39,338 nt of DNA. It comes from Candidatus Aminicenantes bacterium RBG_19FT_COMBO_65_30. Lineage in GTDB: Bacteria > Acidobacteriota > Aminicenantia > Aminicenantales > Saccharicenantaceae. The notes beneath the pieces were generated by a model. That model was not told where the DNA came from. It did not search any database and saw only the letters and a list, made by a program, of their open reading frames with translations. Location of the stretch: NCBI GenBank assembly GCA_001775755.1, contig MEYF01000132.1, positions 3,383 to 42,720 on the forward strand. Reading direction: 5' to 3'. A program made the translations under genes and the position numbers. This document shows, in pieces, positions 25,226-36,000 of this stretch (positions within the stretch are counted from its first letter, which is position 1; each line of letters starts with the position of its first letter).

Positions 25226-25918
25226 ATGAAACCCAGCGACCTCCGCAGTGAGCGCGAGCGGCTCCGACGTGCGGGCTACAGGGAGACCATCCTCCACGCC
25301 GCCGAGCGCGTCATTCTCCGCAAGGGCTACAGCGCGACGACCATGGACGACGTCGCCCGGGAGGCCCAGTTTTCCAAGGCCACTCTCTATAAATACCTCC
25401 CGAGCAAAGGTGTCCTGCTGTTCGAGATCATGGGCCACTATTTCGACGAGGTCCGGTCCCGGATGGCCGAGATCCTGGCCGGGCCCGGAAGCGCCGGCGA
25501 GAAGCTCCGCCTCGCCATCCGGATGATCCTCCAGTACAACGAAGACAAGAAGAACATCACGCGGGTCCTCTGGATGGACAACGCCATGCTGAAGCTCATG
25601 CGTGTCTTCGCCGCCTCGTCCGGGAAGGCGGTCGCCCCCTCCGCGACGGACCGGAAGATGATCGGCCTGCTCAGGAAGAAGAGGCGCGCGGTCATGGAAA
25701 CAGGCGCCAAGATCCTCGAGGAAGGCGTCGCTTCGGGAGAATTCCGCCGCATGGACACGCTGGCCGCCCTGTCCTTCGTCGAGGCCGTCCTCCAGGGCTA
25801 TGCCCACAACCGCTTCTGGCAGGGGGATGCGCCGATCACGCCGGACGCGGCCGACGTCCTGACGCGCTTCATCCTCGAGGGGATCGGGAACCCCGAACGG
25901 CATGTGAAGGAGAACTGA
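25226..25918 (+). CDS. TetR/AcrR family transcriptional regulator
   Basis: YRETILHAAERVILRKGYSATTMDDVAREAQFSKATLYKYLPSKGVLLFEIM. Confidence 0.95.
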   Translation: MKPSDLRSERERLRRAGYRETILHAAERVILRKGYSATTMDDVAREAQFSKATLYKYLPSKGVLLFEIMGHYFDEVRSRMAEILAGPGSAGEKLRLAIRMILQYNEDKKNITRVLWMDNAMLKLMRVFAASSGKAVAPSATDRKMIGLLRKKRRAVMETGAKILEEGVASGEFRRMDTLAALSFVEAVLQGYAHNRFWQGDAPITPDAADVLTRFILEGIGNPERHVKEN

Positions 25919-25919
25919 T

Positions 25920-27272
25920 ATGAGGAAGACAGCAGGATTGCTGATCGTGGCGATTATCGCCGCCCTCGGGCCGGCCGCCGCCGCCGCCCAGGAAACGAAG
26001 CCGACGCTCGTCCTGACCCTGGACGAGGCCATCGCCATGGCCCTCCGGCAGAATCCTTTTTTCCTGGCCACCCAAGAGAGGGAGGCGCAGGCCCGGTCCC
26101 AGGTGCGCGAGGCCGTGTCGAGATTCCTGCCGACCCTGAACGCCCAAGGCCAGGACACCCTGGACGAGAAGCTCTTCGTCCTGGAGTTCCCGTCGATGAT
26201 CCCGGGCGAGCCGCCCCAGCGGATCTCCATCGACTTCACCAAGGACTACCAGATGTCCCTGGCCTTCTCGCTGCCTCTGTTCGCCGGCGGACGGCTCGTG
26301 GCCGGGTATAAGCAGGCCAATTACGGCCTCCAGGCCAGCAAGGAGACGGTCCGCCTGTCCGAACAGGAGACGATCTTCAACGTGAAAAGGTCGTTCTTCG
26401 GCTACCTCCTGGCCCGGGAGTTCTCCGCGGTGGCCCAGGAAGCCCTAGCCCTGGCCGAGAAGTTCCGGGAGAACGTCAAGAACCTCCACGAAGTCGGGAT
26501 GGCCTCGAAGTTCGACCTCCTCCGCTCGGAGGTCCAGGTGGCCAACCTCCAACCGCAGGCGATCAAGGCCCGGAACAGCGTCGACGTGGCCGCGCTGGGA
26601 CTGAAGACGATCCTGGGCATCGACCTCGACACCCCGATCGAGGTCCAGGGGGAGCTCACCGCGGCGCCTCTCGACGCGGCGGCCGAGGGCGTCATCGAAG
26701 AAGCCCTGGCCCAGCGGCCGGAGCTCCGCCAGCTCGAATACCAGCGGCGGATGGCCGGGGAGATGCTGAAGATCGCCCGCGGCTCCGTCCTGCCGACGCT
26801 GGCCATCGGCGGCGTCTACAACTTCTGGTCGGACAACCTGAATTTCAAGAAGGGCAACTGGCAGAACTACTACACGATCAACCTGTCCCTCTCCCTGCCC
26901 ATTTTCAACGGCTTCGAGTCGCGGGCCCGAGTCGGCCAGTCTAAGGCCATGATCCGCGAGCTCGACTGGACCCGCAAGGGCCTCTCGGACGCGATCGCCT
27001 TCGAGGTCCGGCAGGCGGTCCTGAACCACAGCCAGGCCCGCGAGACCCTACTCTCCCAGGAAAAGAACGTCGAACAAGCCCGCGAAGCCGTCCGCATCGC
27101 CGAATTGAACTACGCCGAAGGCCTGGCCACGAACCTGGACGTCTCGACGGCTCAGGTGGCCCTGAGCCAGGCCCGGACCAACTATTCCCAGGCGCTCTAT
27201 GACTGCGTCATCTCGCAAGCCCAGCTCGAAAAGGCCGTCGGCCGGAGCCGGTCGGAGAGCCGCTCGAATTAA
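25920..27272 (+). CDS. TolC-family outer membrane efflux protein
   Basis: LTLDEAIAMALRQNPFFLATQEREAQARSQVREAVSRFLPTLNAQGQ ... LSLSLPIFNGFESRARVGQSKAMIREL. Confidence 0.95.
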   Translation: MRKTAGLLIVAIIAALGPAAAAAQETKPTLVLTLDEAIAMALRQNPFFLATQEREAQARSQVREAVSRFLPTLNAQGQDTLDEKLFVLEFPSMIPGEPPQRISIDFTKDYQMSLAFSLPLFAGGRLVAGYKQANYGLQASKETVRLSEQETIFNVKRSFFGYLLAREFSAVAQEALALAEKFRENVKNLHEVGMASKFDLLRSEVQVANLQPQAIKARNSVDVAALGLKTILGIDLDTPIEVQGELTAAPLDAAAEGVIEEALAQRPELRQLEYQRRMAGEMLKIARGSVLPTLAIGGVYNFWSDNLNFKKGNWQNYYTINLSLSLPIFNGFESRARVGQSKAMIRELDWTRKGLSDAIAFEVRQAVLNHSQARETLLSQEKNVEQAREAVRIAELNYAEGLATNLDVSTAQVALSQARTNYSQALYDCVISQAQLEKAVGRSRSESRSN

Positions 27273-27283
27273 CGGAGGAACCC

Positions 27284-28411
27284 ATGAAACACCCGAACAC
27301 CCATCGGAAGCTCGTCGTCGCCACCCTCGCCGCGGCCGCTCTCGTCGCCGCCGTCGCCTGCAAGAAGCCGGCGTCGAAAGATGCCGCTTCGGCCGAAACC
27401 TTCGGCGCCGCGCCGGTCAAGGTCTTCCAGGTCCGGCGGGAAAGGATCACGGAGAAGATCACCTACACCGGCACCCTCGAGGCCTGGACCAAGATCAACA
27501 TCACGCCCGAAGTGGGCGGCAAGATCGCCCGCATCCTCGTCCAGGAGGGCGACCGCGTGGCCCAGGGCCAGCTCCTGGCCGAGCTCGAGACCCAATCCAT
27601 CCGCCTCCAGCTCAAGCAGGCCGAGGCCGGGGTCGCCGTGGCCGAGGCCAGCCACGCCGACGCCCTCCGCAACAAGGAGCGCATGGACCGCCTGATCAAA
27701 GAGAACGCCGTTTCCGAGATGCAGCGCGAGAAGATCCAGCTCGGCTACGATGCGGCCGCCGCCCAGCTCGAGCAGGCCCGGGCGGGCCTCAACCTGGCCC
27801 GGCACGCCCTTGACGTCTCCATCATGAGGGCGCCCATCGCCGGCGTCGTCGCCTCGAAGAACGCCGAGGTCGGCGACGTCATCAATCCCATGATGGGAGG
27901 CTTCGGCGGCGGGGCCGGCGGCGTGCTGACCCTGATGGACTACTCCCGGGTCAAGATCGCCGTGGCCGTCTCTTCCGAGGACATCGGCCGCATCCGCAAA
28001 GGTCAGGAGGCCGTCCTCCGCGTCGGCTCCCTCCCCGGACGTGATTTCCGCGGCGCCGTCCGCGTCGTCAACCTGACCGCCGACCCGCAGAACAAGAAGT
28101 TCGGGGTCGAGGTCGTCATCGACAACCCCGACGCGGCCCTGCGGCCGGGCACGTTCGGCGACCTCGTCTTCGAGGTCCGGTCCCACGAGAACGCCCTGGT
28201 CGTTCCGCAGCTGGCCGTCCTCGAGAACACTTACGTCTTCGTCGCCGAAGGCGGCAAGGCCGTCAAGAAGAACGTCGTCCTCGGCCTCCAGAACACGACC
28301 ATGGTCGAGGTCCTCGACGGCCTCGCCGAGGGCGATGCGGTCGTCGTCGAAGGCAACTTCGGGCTCGAAGAGGGGGCGGCCGTCCAGGTCCTCGAAGAGG
28401 TGAAAAAATGA
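27284..28411 (+). CDS. RND efflux periplasmic adaptor (membrane fusion protein)
   Basis: ITYTGTLEAWTKINITPEVGGKIARILVQEGDRVAQGQLLAELE ... DVSIMRAPIAGVVASKNAEVGDVI ... VVPQLAVLENTYVFVAEGGKA. Confidence 0.95.
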   Translation: MKHPNTHRKLVVATLAAAALVAAVACKKPASKDAASAETFGAAPVKVFQVRRERITEKITYTGTLEAWTKINITPEVGGKIARILVQEGDRVAQGQLLAELETQSIRLQLKQAEAGVAVAEASHADALRNKERMDRLIKENAVSEMQREKIQLGYDAAAAQLEQARAGLNLARHALDVSIMRAPIAGVVASKNAEVGDVINPMMGGFGGGAGGVLTLMDYSRVKIAVAVSSEDIGRIRKGQEAVLRVGSLPGRDFRGAVRVVNLTADPQNKKFGVEVVIDNPDAALRPGTFGDLVFEVRSHENALVVPQLAVLENTYVFVAEGGKAVKKNVVLGLQNTTMVEVLDGLAEGDAVVVEGNFGLEEGAAVQVLEEVKK

Positions 28412-31400
28412 AGCTCCCCGAATTCTCCGTCAAGAAAAAAGTCACCACGTCCATGATGGCCGCGATCCTGGTCGTCCTGGGCGCCATTTCGTTCACCCGG
28501 CTGGGGCTCGACTTCTTCCCCGACCTGGAGTTCCCGACGGTCTCCGTCATCACGGCCTACTCGGGCGCCTCGTCCACGGACATCGAGAACGTCCTGACCC
28601 GGCCCCTCGAACAGGTCGTGAGCTCCGTCAACCGGGTCAAGAAGGTCACCTCCCAGACATCCGAGGGCGTCTCGGTCATCAGCATCGAGTTCGAGTGGGG
28701 GACGAACCTCGATTTCGCCGCCCAGGACGTCCGCGACCAGATCGGCCTTTCCAAGCAATATCTGCCCGAGGCCGCCGCCGAACCCCTGGTCATGAAGTTC
28801 AGCTTCAGCCAGTTCCCCGTCATCTTCTACGGCATCACCAGCGACATCCCGGCCATGAAGCTCCAGACCGTCATCGAGGACGAGGTCGCTCCCAGGCTCG
28901 AGAGGATCGACGGCGTCGCCTCGGCCCGCGTCTTCTCCATGGACGAGCGGGAGATCCTGGTCGACGTCGACAAGGCCTCGCTCGAGAGCCGGGGCCTGAC
29001 CCTTGACCAGATCATGACGGCCCTCAGGGCCGAGAACCTCAACCTCCCGGCCGGAAACATCGTCGAGCGCTACACGGACATTCTCGTCCGGACGATGGGC
29101 GAGTTCACCGGACTCGACGACATCCGCCGGACCGTGGTCGGCATGAGCGCGGCCGGGGAGCCCGTCTATGTCGCCGACGTCGCCGAAGTCAAGGACACGC
29201 TCAAGGAGATGCGCTATGCGTCCCGCATCCAGGGACAGAACGGCGTCTACCTCATCGTCAGCAAGCGCTCCGGGGCCAACACCCAGATCGCCAGCTCGGC
29301 CGTCAAAAAGGAGATCGAGGCCCTCAAGGGAACGATCCCCGGCAATCCGGTCTTCCACGTGGCCATGGACCAGGGCGACATGATCGAGCAGGTGACGTCG
29401 AACACGGTCACCAACGCCTGGCAGGGCGGCCTCCTGGCCATTCTGCTGATCTTCCTCTTCCTCCGCAACTGGCGGCCGACGTTCATCATCAGCCTGGCCA
29501 TCCCCCTATCCATCATCACCACGTTCATCGCCCTCTACGCCGCGGGCTACACTCTGAACCTGCTGACGCTCGGCGGCTTGGCCTTGGGCATCGGCATGCT
29601 CGTCGACAACGCCATCGTCGTCATCGAGAACGTCTACCGCCACCTCGAAGAAGGCGAGGGGGCCGACCAGGCCTCCATAGCGGGCGCGGGCGAGGTCGGC
29701 ATGGCCATCACCGCCTCGACGCTGACGACGATCGCCGTCTTCTTCCCCATGATCTTTGCCTCGGGCGTCACCGGCAAGATGACCCAGGCCCTCGGCCTGT
29801 CCATCGCCTTCTCGCTCATCGCCTCATTGTTCGTCGCCCTGACGGTCGTGCCCCTGTCCACATCGCTTCTCTTCCGCTCGAAGATGAGCCTCAAGGCGAT
29901 CGCCAAGGCCCCCGAAGAGCGCCAGTTCGCCAAGGCCAAGGCCCTCTACAGAAAATGGCTCGACAAGGCCCTCCACCACCGCCGCTGGGTCGTCGGCGGC
30001 GCGCTCCTCGCCCTCGTCGTCTCTCTGGCGATCGTCCCCTTCCTGGGAACGGAGTTCATGCCCGCCCAGGACCAGGACATGATCCTGCTCAAGGTCCGCA
30101 TGCCCGTCGGTACGGCCCTGGAGGAGACCGACCGGGTCGTGGCCATGGTCGAGAACATCATGTCGGCGATGCCGGAGATCACCATGATCTCGGCCCAGAG
30201 CGGCTCCCAGGTCGAACAGGACGCCGGGGACGCCGCCTCGGCGTTCTCCAACGCCGGGACCCACGAGGGGCTCCTCTGGACCGGGCTGGTCAAGCGCGAC
30301 AAGCGGCAATACTCCGACAAGGAGATCCTGGAACGGATCCGGCGGAAGCTGCCGAACCTGCGCGGCGTCAAGTTCGAGGCCATCGACATGAGCCAGATGC
30401 TCCTCGGCGGCTCCTCGGCCCCGGTCGAGATCAAGCTCTTCGGCAAGGACCTGCCGACGCTCAAGGGCCAGGCCGACCAGATCGTCCAGCTCATCACGGG
30501 CGTCGAGGGCGTGCGCGACCTGACCCACACGATGGCCGCGGGCAAGCCCGAAGTCCAGATCCACATCGACCGGGAACGGGCTTACCGGCTGGGCCTGTCG
30601 GTCTACCAGGTCGCCAACACCGTCCAAACCGCCACGTTGGGCAAGGTCGCCACCCGCTACCGCGAGGGCAGCGACGAGATCGACGTCCGGTTGCGGTTCA
30701 AGGAAAAATACCGCGACAGCCTCGACGAGGTCCGCGGCATTCCGCTCCGCACGGCCGCCGGCCAGACGATCTATCTCGAACAGGTGGCCGACGTCACGAG
30801 CGGCGAAGGTCCGATCATGATCAACCGCGAGAACCAGGCCCGCCGCGTCTCCGTCACGGCCAACATCGTCGACCGCGACCTCGGCAGCGTCGTCAGGGAC
30901 ATCAAGGGCCGGCTGGCCGGCTTCGAGAAGGGGCTGCCGCCGGGATACTTCCTCGAATACGGCGGCGCCTACGAACAAATGTCGGAAGCCTTCCTCATCC
31001 TGGCCGGCGCCTTCGCCCTGGCCATCCTCCTCGTCTACATGATCATGGCTTCCCAGTTCGAGCATTTCGTCCATCCCTTCATCATCATGTTCACGGTTCC
31101 CCTGGGCATCATCGGCGTCATCCTCGGCCTCCTGGTCACCGGCCGGACGCTCAACCTGGCCGCCCTGATCGGGGTCATCATGCTGGCTGGGATCGCCGTC
31201 AACAACGGCATCGTCATGATCGACTACATCAACCAGCTGATCAAGCGGGGCGTCGACAAGCGGGAGGCGATCCTGCAGGGGGCGACGACGCGCCTGCGGG
31301 CCGTCCTGCTGACGGCTCTGACGACCATTCTTGCCAGCCTGCCCATGGCCTTCTCCAGGTCCTCGGGCTCCGAATTCCGGGCCCCCATGGGCGTGGCCAT

Positions 31401-31506
31401 CGCTTTTGGGTTGACCACGACGACATTCCTGACGCTCTTTGTGATCCCGGTCATCTATAGTCTATTCAACAAGATACGGTTCAAGGAGAAAAAGGCCCCG
31501 GCTTGA
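28408..31506 (+). CDS. RND efflux transporter permease (AcrB/HAE1-like)
   Basis: 1032 aa; LGLDFFPDLEFPTVSVITAYSGASSTDIENVLTRPLEQVVSSV ... GLALGIGMLVDNAIVVIENVYRHLEEG ... AGIAVNNGIVMIDYINQL; overlaps the MFP gene (ATGA). Confidence 0.97.
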   Translation: MKLPEFSVKKKVTTSMMAAILVVLGAISFTRLGLDFFPDLEFPTVSVITAYSGASSTDIENVLTRPLEQVVSSVNRVKKVTSQTSEGVSVISIEFEWGTNLDFAAQDVRDQIGLSKQYLPEAAAEPLVMKFSFSQFPVIFYGITSDIPAMKLQTVIEDEVAPRLERIDGVASARVFSMDEREILVDVDKASLESRGLTLDQIMTALRAENLNLPAGNIVERYTDILVRTMGEFTGLDDIRRTVVGMSAAGEPVYVADVAEVKDTLKEMRYASRIQGQNGVYLIVSKRSGANTQIASSAVKKEIEALKGTIPGNPVFHVAMDQGDMIEQVTSNTVTNAWQGGLLAILLIFLFLRNWRPTFIISLAIPLSIITTFIALYAAGYTLNLLTLGGLALGIGMLVDNAIVVIENVYRHLEEGEGADQASIAGAGEVGMAITASTLTTIAVFFPMIFASGVTGKMTQALGLSIAFSLIASLFVALTVVPLSTSLLFRSKMSLKAIAKAPEERQFAKAKALYRKWLDKALHHRRWVVGGALLALVVSLAIVPFLGTEFMPAQDQDMILLKVRMPVGTALEETDRVVAMVENIMSAMPEITMISAQSGSQVEQDAGDAASAFSNAGTHEGLLWTGLVKRDKRQYSDKEILERIRRKLPNLRGVKFEAIDMSQMLLGGSSAPVEIKLFGKDLPTLKGQADQIVQLITGVEGVRDLTHTMAAGKPEVQIHIDRERAYRLGLSVYQVANTVQTATLGKVATRYREGSDEIDVRLRFKEKYRDSLDEVRGIPLRTAAGQTIYLEQVADVTSGEGPIMINRENQARRVSVTANIVDRDLGSVVRDIKGRLAGFEKGLPPGYFLEYGGAYEQMSEAFLILAGAFALAILLVYMIMASQFEHFVHPFIIMFTVPLGIIGVILGLLVTGRTLNLAALIGVIMLAGIAVNNGIVMIDYINQLIKRGVDKREAILQGATTRLRAVLLTALTTILASLPMAFSRSSGSEFRAPMGVAIAFGLTTTTFLTLFVIPVIYSLFNKIRFKEKKAPA

Positions 31507-31514
31507 CGCGATAT

Positions 31515-32660
31515 TCAGGCCTTGTACTTCAGGAAAGCGCCGATCTGCCCGTAGCGGTCGAGCTTCGACGGCGGCGTGATGTGTTTGACGGTGCCGTTCC
31601 GCTTGAGGACGGTCTCGATGGCCTCGTCGACGATGTCCTGGACGACGTCCGTTTTCTTGTCGCAGACGGGACACTTGAGCTCGTCGAGGTAGAAGATCTT
31701 GTGCGTCGGGCAGATCCGCCCCGGCTTGGAGAAATTATGGGTGACGACGAGCGATTGGACCTCGAACTGGTTCAGACGGTGGATCGTATCGCGCAGGCCC
31801 GAAGCCGCCAGACCGCCGCGCTCGAGCTCGGCGACGAGCTTCCGGACGGTCTCCTCTTCCTCGGCCTTCTTGAGCCGGGCCTCGACCTCCAGGACCTCCT
31901 GGAGGACCTTGGTTGGGGAGTCGCCGACGTGGGAGTGGATCCGCGCCTTGATCTTTTCGCGGAGATAGCTGTGGAGGTGGCCCTCGAAATCGGCGCCGTG
32001 ATTGTCCTCGCAGCTGATGAAAAACCACTCGAAGGGGTGCTTCTTGCTGAGGTCGAAAGTCCTTTGAGCCGTTTTTTTGAAGTGGTCCTGGAGCTTGGCG
32101 TCGAGATGACGCTCGATCTTCTTCCCTTCGGTCCCCTCGAAGCCGCCTTCGCGGACCCGGCCGGGGACGTCGCTCTTGAGCTCGTCGAGGGCCTTGATCT
32201 CGCCCATGGAGATGTCGTACCAGCGGGCCTCGCGGCGGCTGAGGAGGAGGGCGCAAATGGAACTGTACTTGTCCAGGATCGCGGCGAGGGGGCGGACATA
32301 GAAGTTGGTGTCGAAGACGACCCGGCTGCGGGGTCCGTGCGGCAGCTCCAGGGCCTGCCAGAATTTCCTCTGACTGCATGAGAAAACGGCCAGGCCGGCG
32401 GCGTTCGAGGACGCGAGCGCCCGGCCGCTGTGATCGGCGATGAGGTCCAGGTCGCGCAGAAGGGACTCGGTCTTGTTCTTGGCGGCGGCGAGACCGCAGG
32501 CCCGAGCCTTAGCGTCGTTGAGCAGATTCTTCAGGGCGAGCTGGATCTCCTTCCTGTTCAGCCGGCCCTTGTCCGTGTCCAGGTAGAACGACGTCACGAG
32601 GTCGCCCTGGCTCTTGAACTTGGCCATCGCCTCGATCTGGGAACGGCTTTGGAATTTCAT
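31515..32660 (-). CDS. Bacterial eRF1-like protein (baeRF-type archaeo-eukaryotic release factor homologue)
   Basis: FYLDTDKGRLNRKEIQLALKNLL; RPLAAILDKYSSICALLLSRREARWYDISMGEI; CPTH...KCPVC Zn-ribbon-like motif; C-terminal VVQDIVDEAIETVLKRNGTVKHI...YGQIGAFLKY like eRF1 domain 3. Confidence 0.8.
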   Translation of the reverse strand: MKFQSRSQIEAMAKFKSQGDLVTSFYLDTDKGRLNRKEIQLALKNLLNDAKARACGLAAAKNKTESLLRDLDLIADHSGRALASSNAAGLAVFSCSQRKFWQALELPHGPRSRVVFDTNFYVRPLAAILDKYSSICALLLSRREARWYDISMGEIKALDELKSDVPGRVREGGFEGTEGKKIERHLDAKLQDHFKKTAQRTFDLSKKHPFEWFFISCEDNHGADFEGHLHSYLREKIKARIHSHVGDSPTKVLQEVLEVEARLKKAEEEETVRKLVAELERGGLAASGLRDTIHRLNQFEVQSLVVTHNFSKPGRICPTHKIFYLDELKCPVCDKKTDVVQDIVDEAIETVLKRNGTVKHITPPSKLDRYGQIGAFLKYKA

Positions 32661-32856
32661 TCATCCTCCTAGGGTGATTGCAGGCGGGTTTTGGGGAAGC
32701 GAGGGAGACGATTGATGAGCGGATTCATCAACGCATCTACAATAGGTGCCGCGGAGCCTTTTGTCAAGCGGATGAAGTTGTCCACCGGGCCTCGCCCTGT
32801 TTCCAGGCGGTATTTACGCACGGCCATAAAATCGTTATAATAATGGCTCTCTGAGT

Positions 32857-32943
32857 GCGGAAGTGGCGGAATTGGCAGACGCGTAAGCCTCAGGAGTTTA
32901 TGGCCGTAAGGCCTTGGGGGTTCGAGTCCCCCCTTCCGCACCA
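32857..32943 (+). tRNA. tRNA-Leu(CAG)
   Basis: Acceptor GCGGAAG/CTTCCGC, GTGGCGGAATTGGCAGACGCG D-arm, anticodon loop CTCAGGA, long variable arm, GGGGGTTCGAGTCCCCC T-arm, encoded CCA. Confidence 0.96.
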
Positions 32944-33049
32944 ATCTGAGTTTCACGGCGGCCCGCTGAAAACCCGGAAGCTCAGACTGGAAGTCTCGGT
33001 CAAGAACTCGATCGAGGGGGAGGAGCTGAAGAAAGCCGTCGAGTTCCGG

Positions 33050-36000
33050 CTAAAATTTTAGGCTGAGGTTGAGCCGAACGACCCGGGTCCCCCACAGGGG
33101 CCAATACTTTCCGTAGGTGCCGCTGAGGACGCGCGTGCCCGTGCCGGCGCCCTCGCCGTCAGGGGACCAGGTCCCGCCGTCGTTAAGGTCGAGCGTCCTG
33201 TACTTGTCCCCGAGCAGATTGAAGACATCGACCGAGACCGCGAAAAGGCTTCGGCCCGCCTTCGCGAATTCTTTTTCCAGCCGGACGTCCAAGTTCTTCC
33301 ACGAGCCGAAGCGCCGCGCGCCCGGGCCCTCCAGGTAGACGGTGACCGGGGCCATGTCGGCGCCGTTCGCCGCGGCCCAGTCCGACGGCGGGATGACGGT
33401 CACCGTCCTGGCCCAGGGGGCGCCGCTCTGGGCCTTGAAGAGGAAGCTGAGGTAGATGTCCCAGCGGAACCGCACGGTCCCCGCGAGGCGGGCGACGAGC
33501 GGCCGGTCCTGGAGGAGGCGGTTGGTCGCGGCGATGTTGATGAAGGCGTTGGGGTTGAGGAGGACCGGGGAATTCCCGGCGCTCCAGCGGGAGGCCACGC
33601 CGGCCGTCCCGGTCGACCGGCTCCAGGTGAAGGACCCGAAGAGCTGCCAGTTCCGGGACATCCTCTTGCGGAACGAAAACTCCAGACTCCGGTATTTCGC
33701 GTCGAGGTCGGGGACGTTCTCGATTCTCTCGAAGAAGTTGGGGGCCGTGGACGAACGAAGATATACGGTCACGGGGACGTCGGCATATCCGCCTGTTCCC
33801 GGAACGACTGTCGAAAAGGGGACCCACCAGCCTGTCGGAGCGTCCTCGAGGCGCCACCAGGGAACTTGCGTTGAGGGATCATAGAGCACGTGTCCGATGA
33901 TGTTCGTGTGATGTCTCGAGATATATCGAACGGAGAGGGTGAAATCGCGGAGAATCTCCTGCTCCAATCCGGCCGTCCATTCCTCGATGACGGGGGCCTT
34001 GAGGTCGGGGTCGACGGCCTGCCTGAAGTACTCGCTTTTATAGACGCGGAAATCGTAGGGTAACGGGATGAACATATCCGACGTGCCGACGAGGCCGTTG
34101 GTGTCCTCGTCGAACCAGAAAAAATCGTGGGACGCCAGGGGGTCGACTTGAGCCAGGTCCTGGGAATAGCCGAGTCCAAGGTACTCCGGGAGCCGCGCCC
34201 ATGAGCCCTTGAGGAGCGTCCGGCCGTTGCCGAGGACGTCGAAGCTCAGACCGGCCCGTGGCGAGAGAGAGTTCCAGATGATGGCCTTCTCCCAGGCCCC
34301 GAGGCTGACCGTGCTGTAGGGGTTGTAGCCCATGAGCGGGTCGATGAGAGTGTTGCCCAGATCGACGCTGACGGAATTGCCGCTCGCGCCCTTGATGACC
34401 GCCGGGAACCTCGCCTCGGAACGGTCGAACCGGAGACCGCCGGATAGGGAGATCCGGCCGCCGATCCGCATCGTGTCCTGGGCGAAAGCGCCGAGCCTCT
34501 TGAGTTCGCGCCGGACGGTCATGTTCCCTTCGCCCTGAGGGGCGATATAAAACCCGATGAGGCCGCAGCCGACGTCGTTACCCGAGAACGGGGAGATGAC
34601 GTTGCCGAACGTATAGGGGCTCCCGGCCGTGTAGTTGTGAATGAGATTGTCGGCCTTCCAGACGGATGAGGTGGAATACATGGTCTCGTACTCGCCGCCC
34701 GCGACGAGCTCGTGGGGCATGCCCAGGAACTTGTCCAGGAGACGCGTGATGGTCCCCTTGGCGCTCATGCGGCTCGCCACCTCACGGTCGTTCAAGGAGC
34801 CGCTGCCCCAGCTGTATCCCGTGATGACGTCGTGGTACTGGGGTTTGGCGCTGGCCATCTCATTGAGGATGAGGGGCTGTTTGTATTTCGTGTACCCCAC
34901 GGAGAGGTCCAAGAAAGTGCTCTGGTTGACGATATAGGAAAATCCGCCACGGCCGAGCATGACCCCCTCCCCGGAGAGCTCTCGGGTCGACGATTCGGGC
35001 CGGAGCCTGTCGATGTCCGCTTCGTAGACGGGCTCGCGGAGGCCGGAAAAGCCGAACTCCAGGACGCCCTTGAACTTGTCGAGGACGTTCATCGAGAGCT
35101 TGAACAATCCGGCGAAGTCGCGTTCGGCGTAGTCGTAGACGAAGTGGCGGACCCCGAGGGGATCGGTCCAGTAGCGGAACGGCGCCCTGCTGCCCTGGGT
35201 TTTGTAACGGACGTTGGCGAAGAGCCAGGCCATGTCCTCGAGCACGGGACCGCCGTACGTCAGGGACAGGTCGTGCTCCCTCTTGAGCGCCGGGGCGGCC
35301 GCCCCGTCCATCTCGGCGATCTCGCCGGCCGTCCAGAGCGAATCGACCAGCCCCCTGCCGGAGGCGCTGTAGGAGAGGCTGCCCTGTGGCGAGCCCGATC
35401 CCGGCCGGTGGACGATGTTGACATAGGCGCCCTGGGCGGGTCCCGCTTCGGCGGCGTGGCCCGCCGTTTCGACGACGACCTCGTCGATGACGTCGACATT
35501 GATCCGGCCCATGGCCCGCGCGTCGACGGGATGGGTCGCGATGACGCCGTCCAGGACGAGGAGGTTGGCCGTGACCGGGGCCCCGTTGAAGGAGGCCCGC
35601 ATGCCGGGCGTGTCGGCCTCGAAGACGAGCCCGGGGACGAGCCCCAGGACGGCCGTGAAATCGCGGTGCAGGGGCAGACGGGTGATGAGCTCCCTGTCCA
35701 GGATGACCGCCGCCCGCGAGGAATCCCGGTCGAGGGTCGGGCCGGGCCGGCCGGTCATGGGCTCTTCCTCGATGTCGGTGGGTTCCATCTTGAAATTGAC
35801 GGTGGCCGTCGCTCCGGCGGAGAGGGCGACGTCATCGACGCTGACCGTCTTGAACCCGGGCGCCTCGACGACGATCTTGAAGGTCCCCGGCTCGAGGCCG
35901 ACGATGCCGTAGCGCCCCGTTTTCGAGGTGATATAGTTCGTGATCCCGAGCGAGGCCGGGGAGGTCACGTAGAGGTAGGCCCCGGAGAGAGGCGCGCCCT

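Noticed and set aside
29824-31074. 416-aa minus-strand ORF opposite the RND transporter
   Set aside because: Antisense frame of a clear RND permease; compositionally biased.
32669-32956. 95-aa minus-strand ORF (RKGGLEPPRPYGHKLLRLTRLPIPPLPH)
   Set aside because: Antisense translation of tRNA-Leu; a known misannotation pattern.
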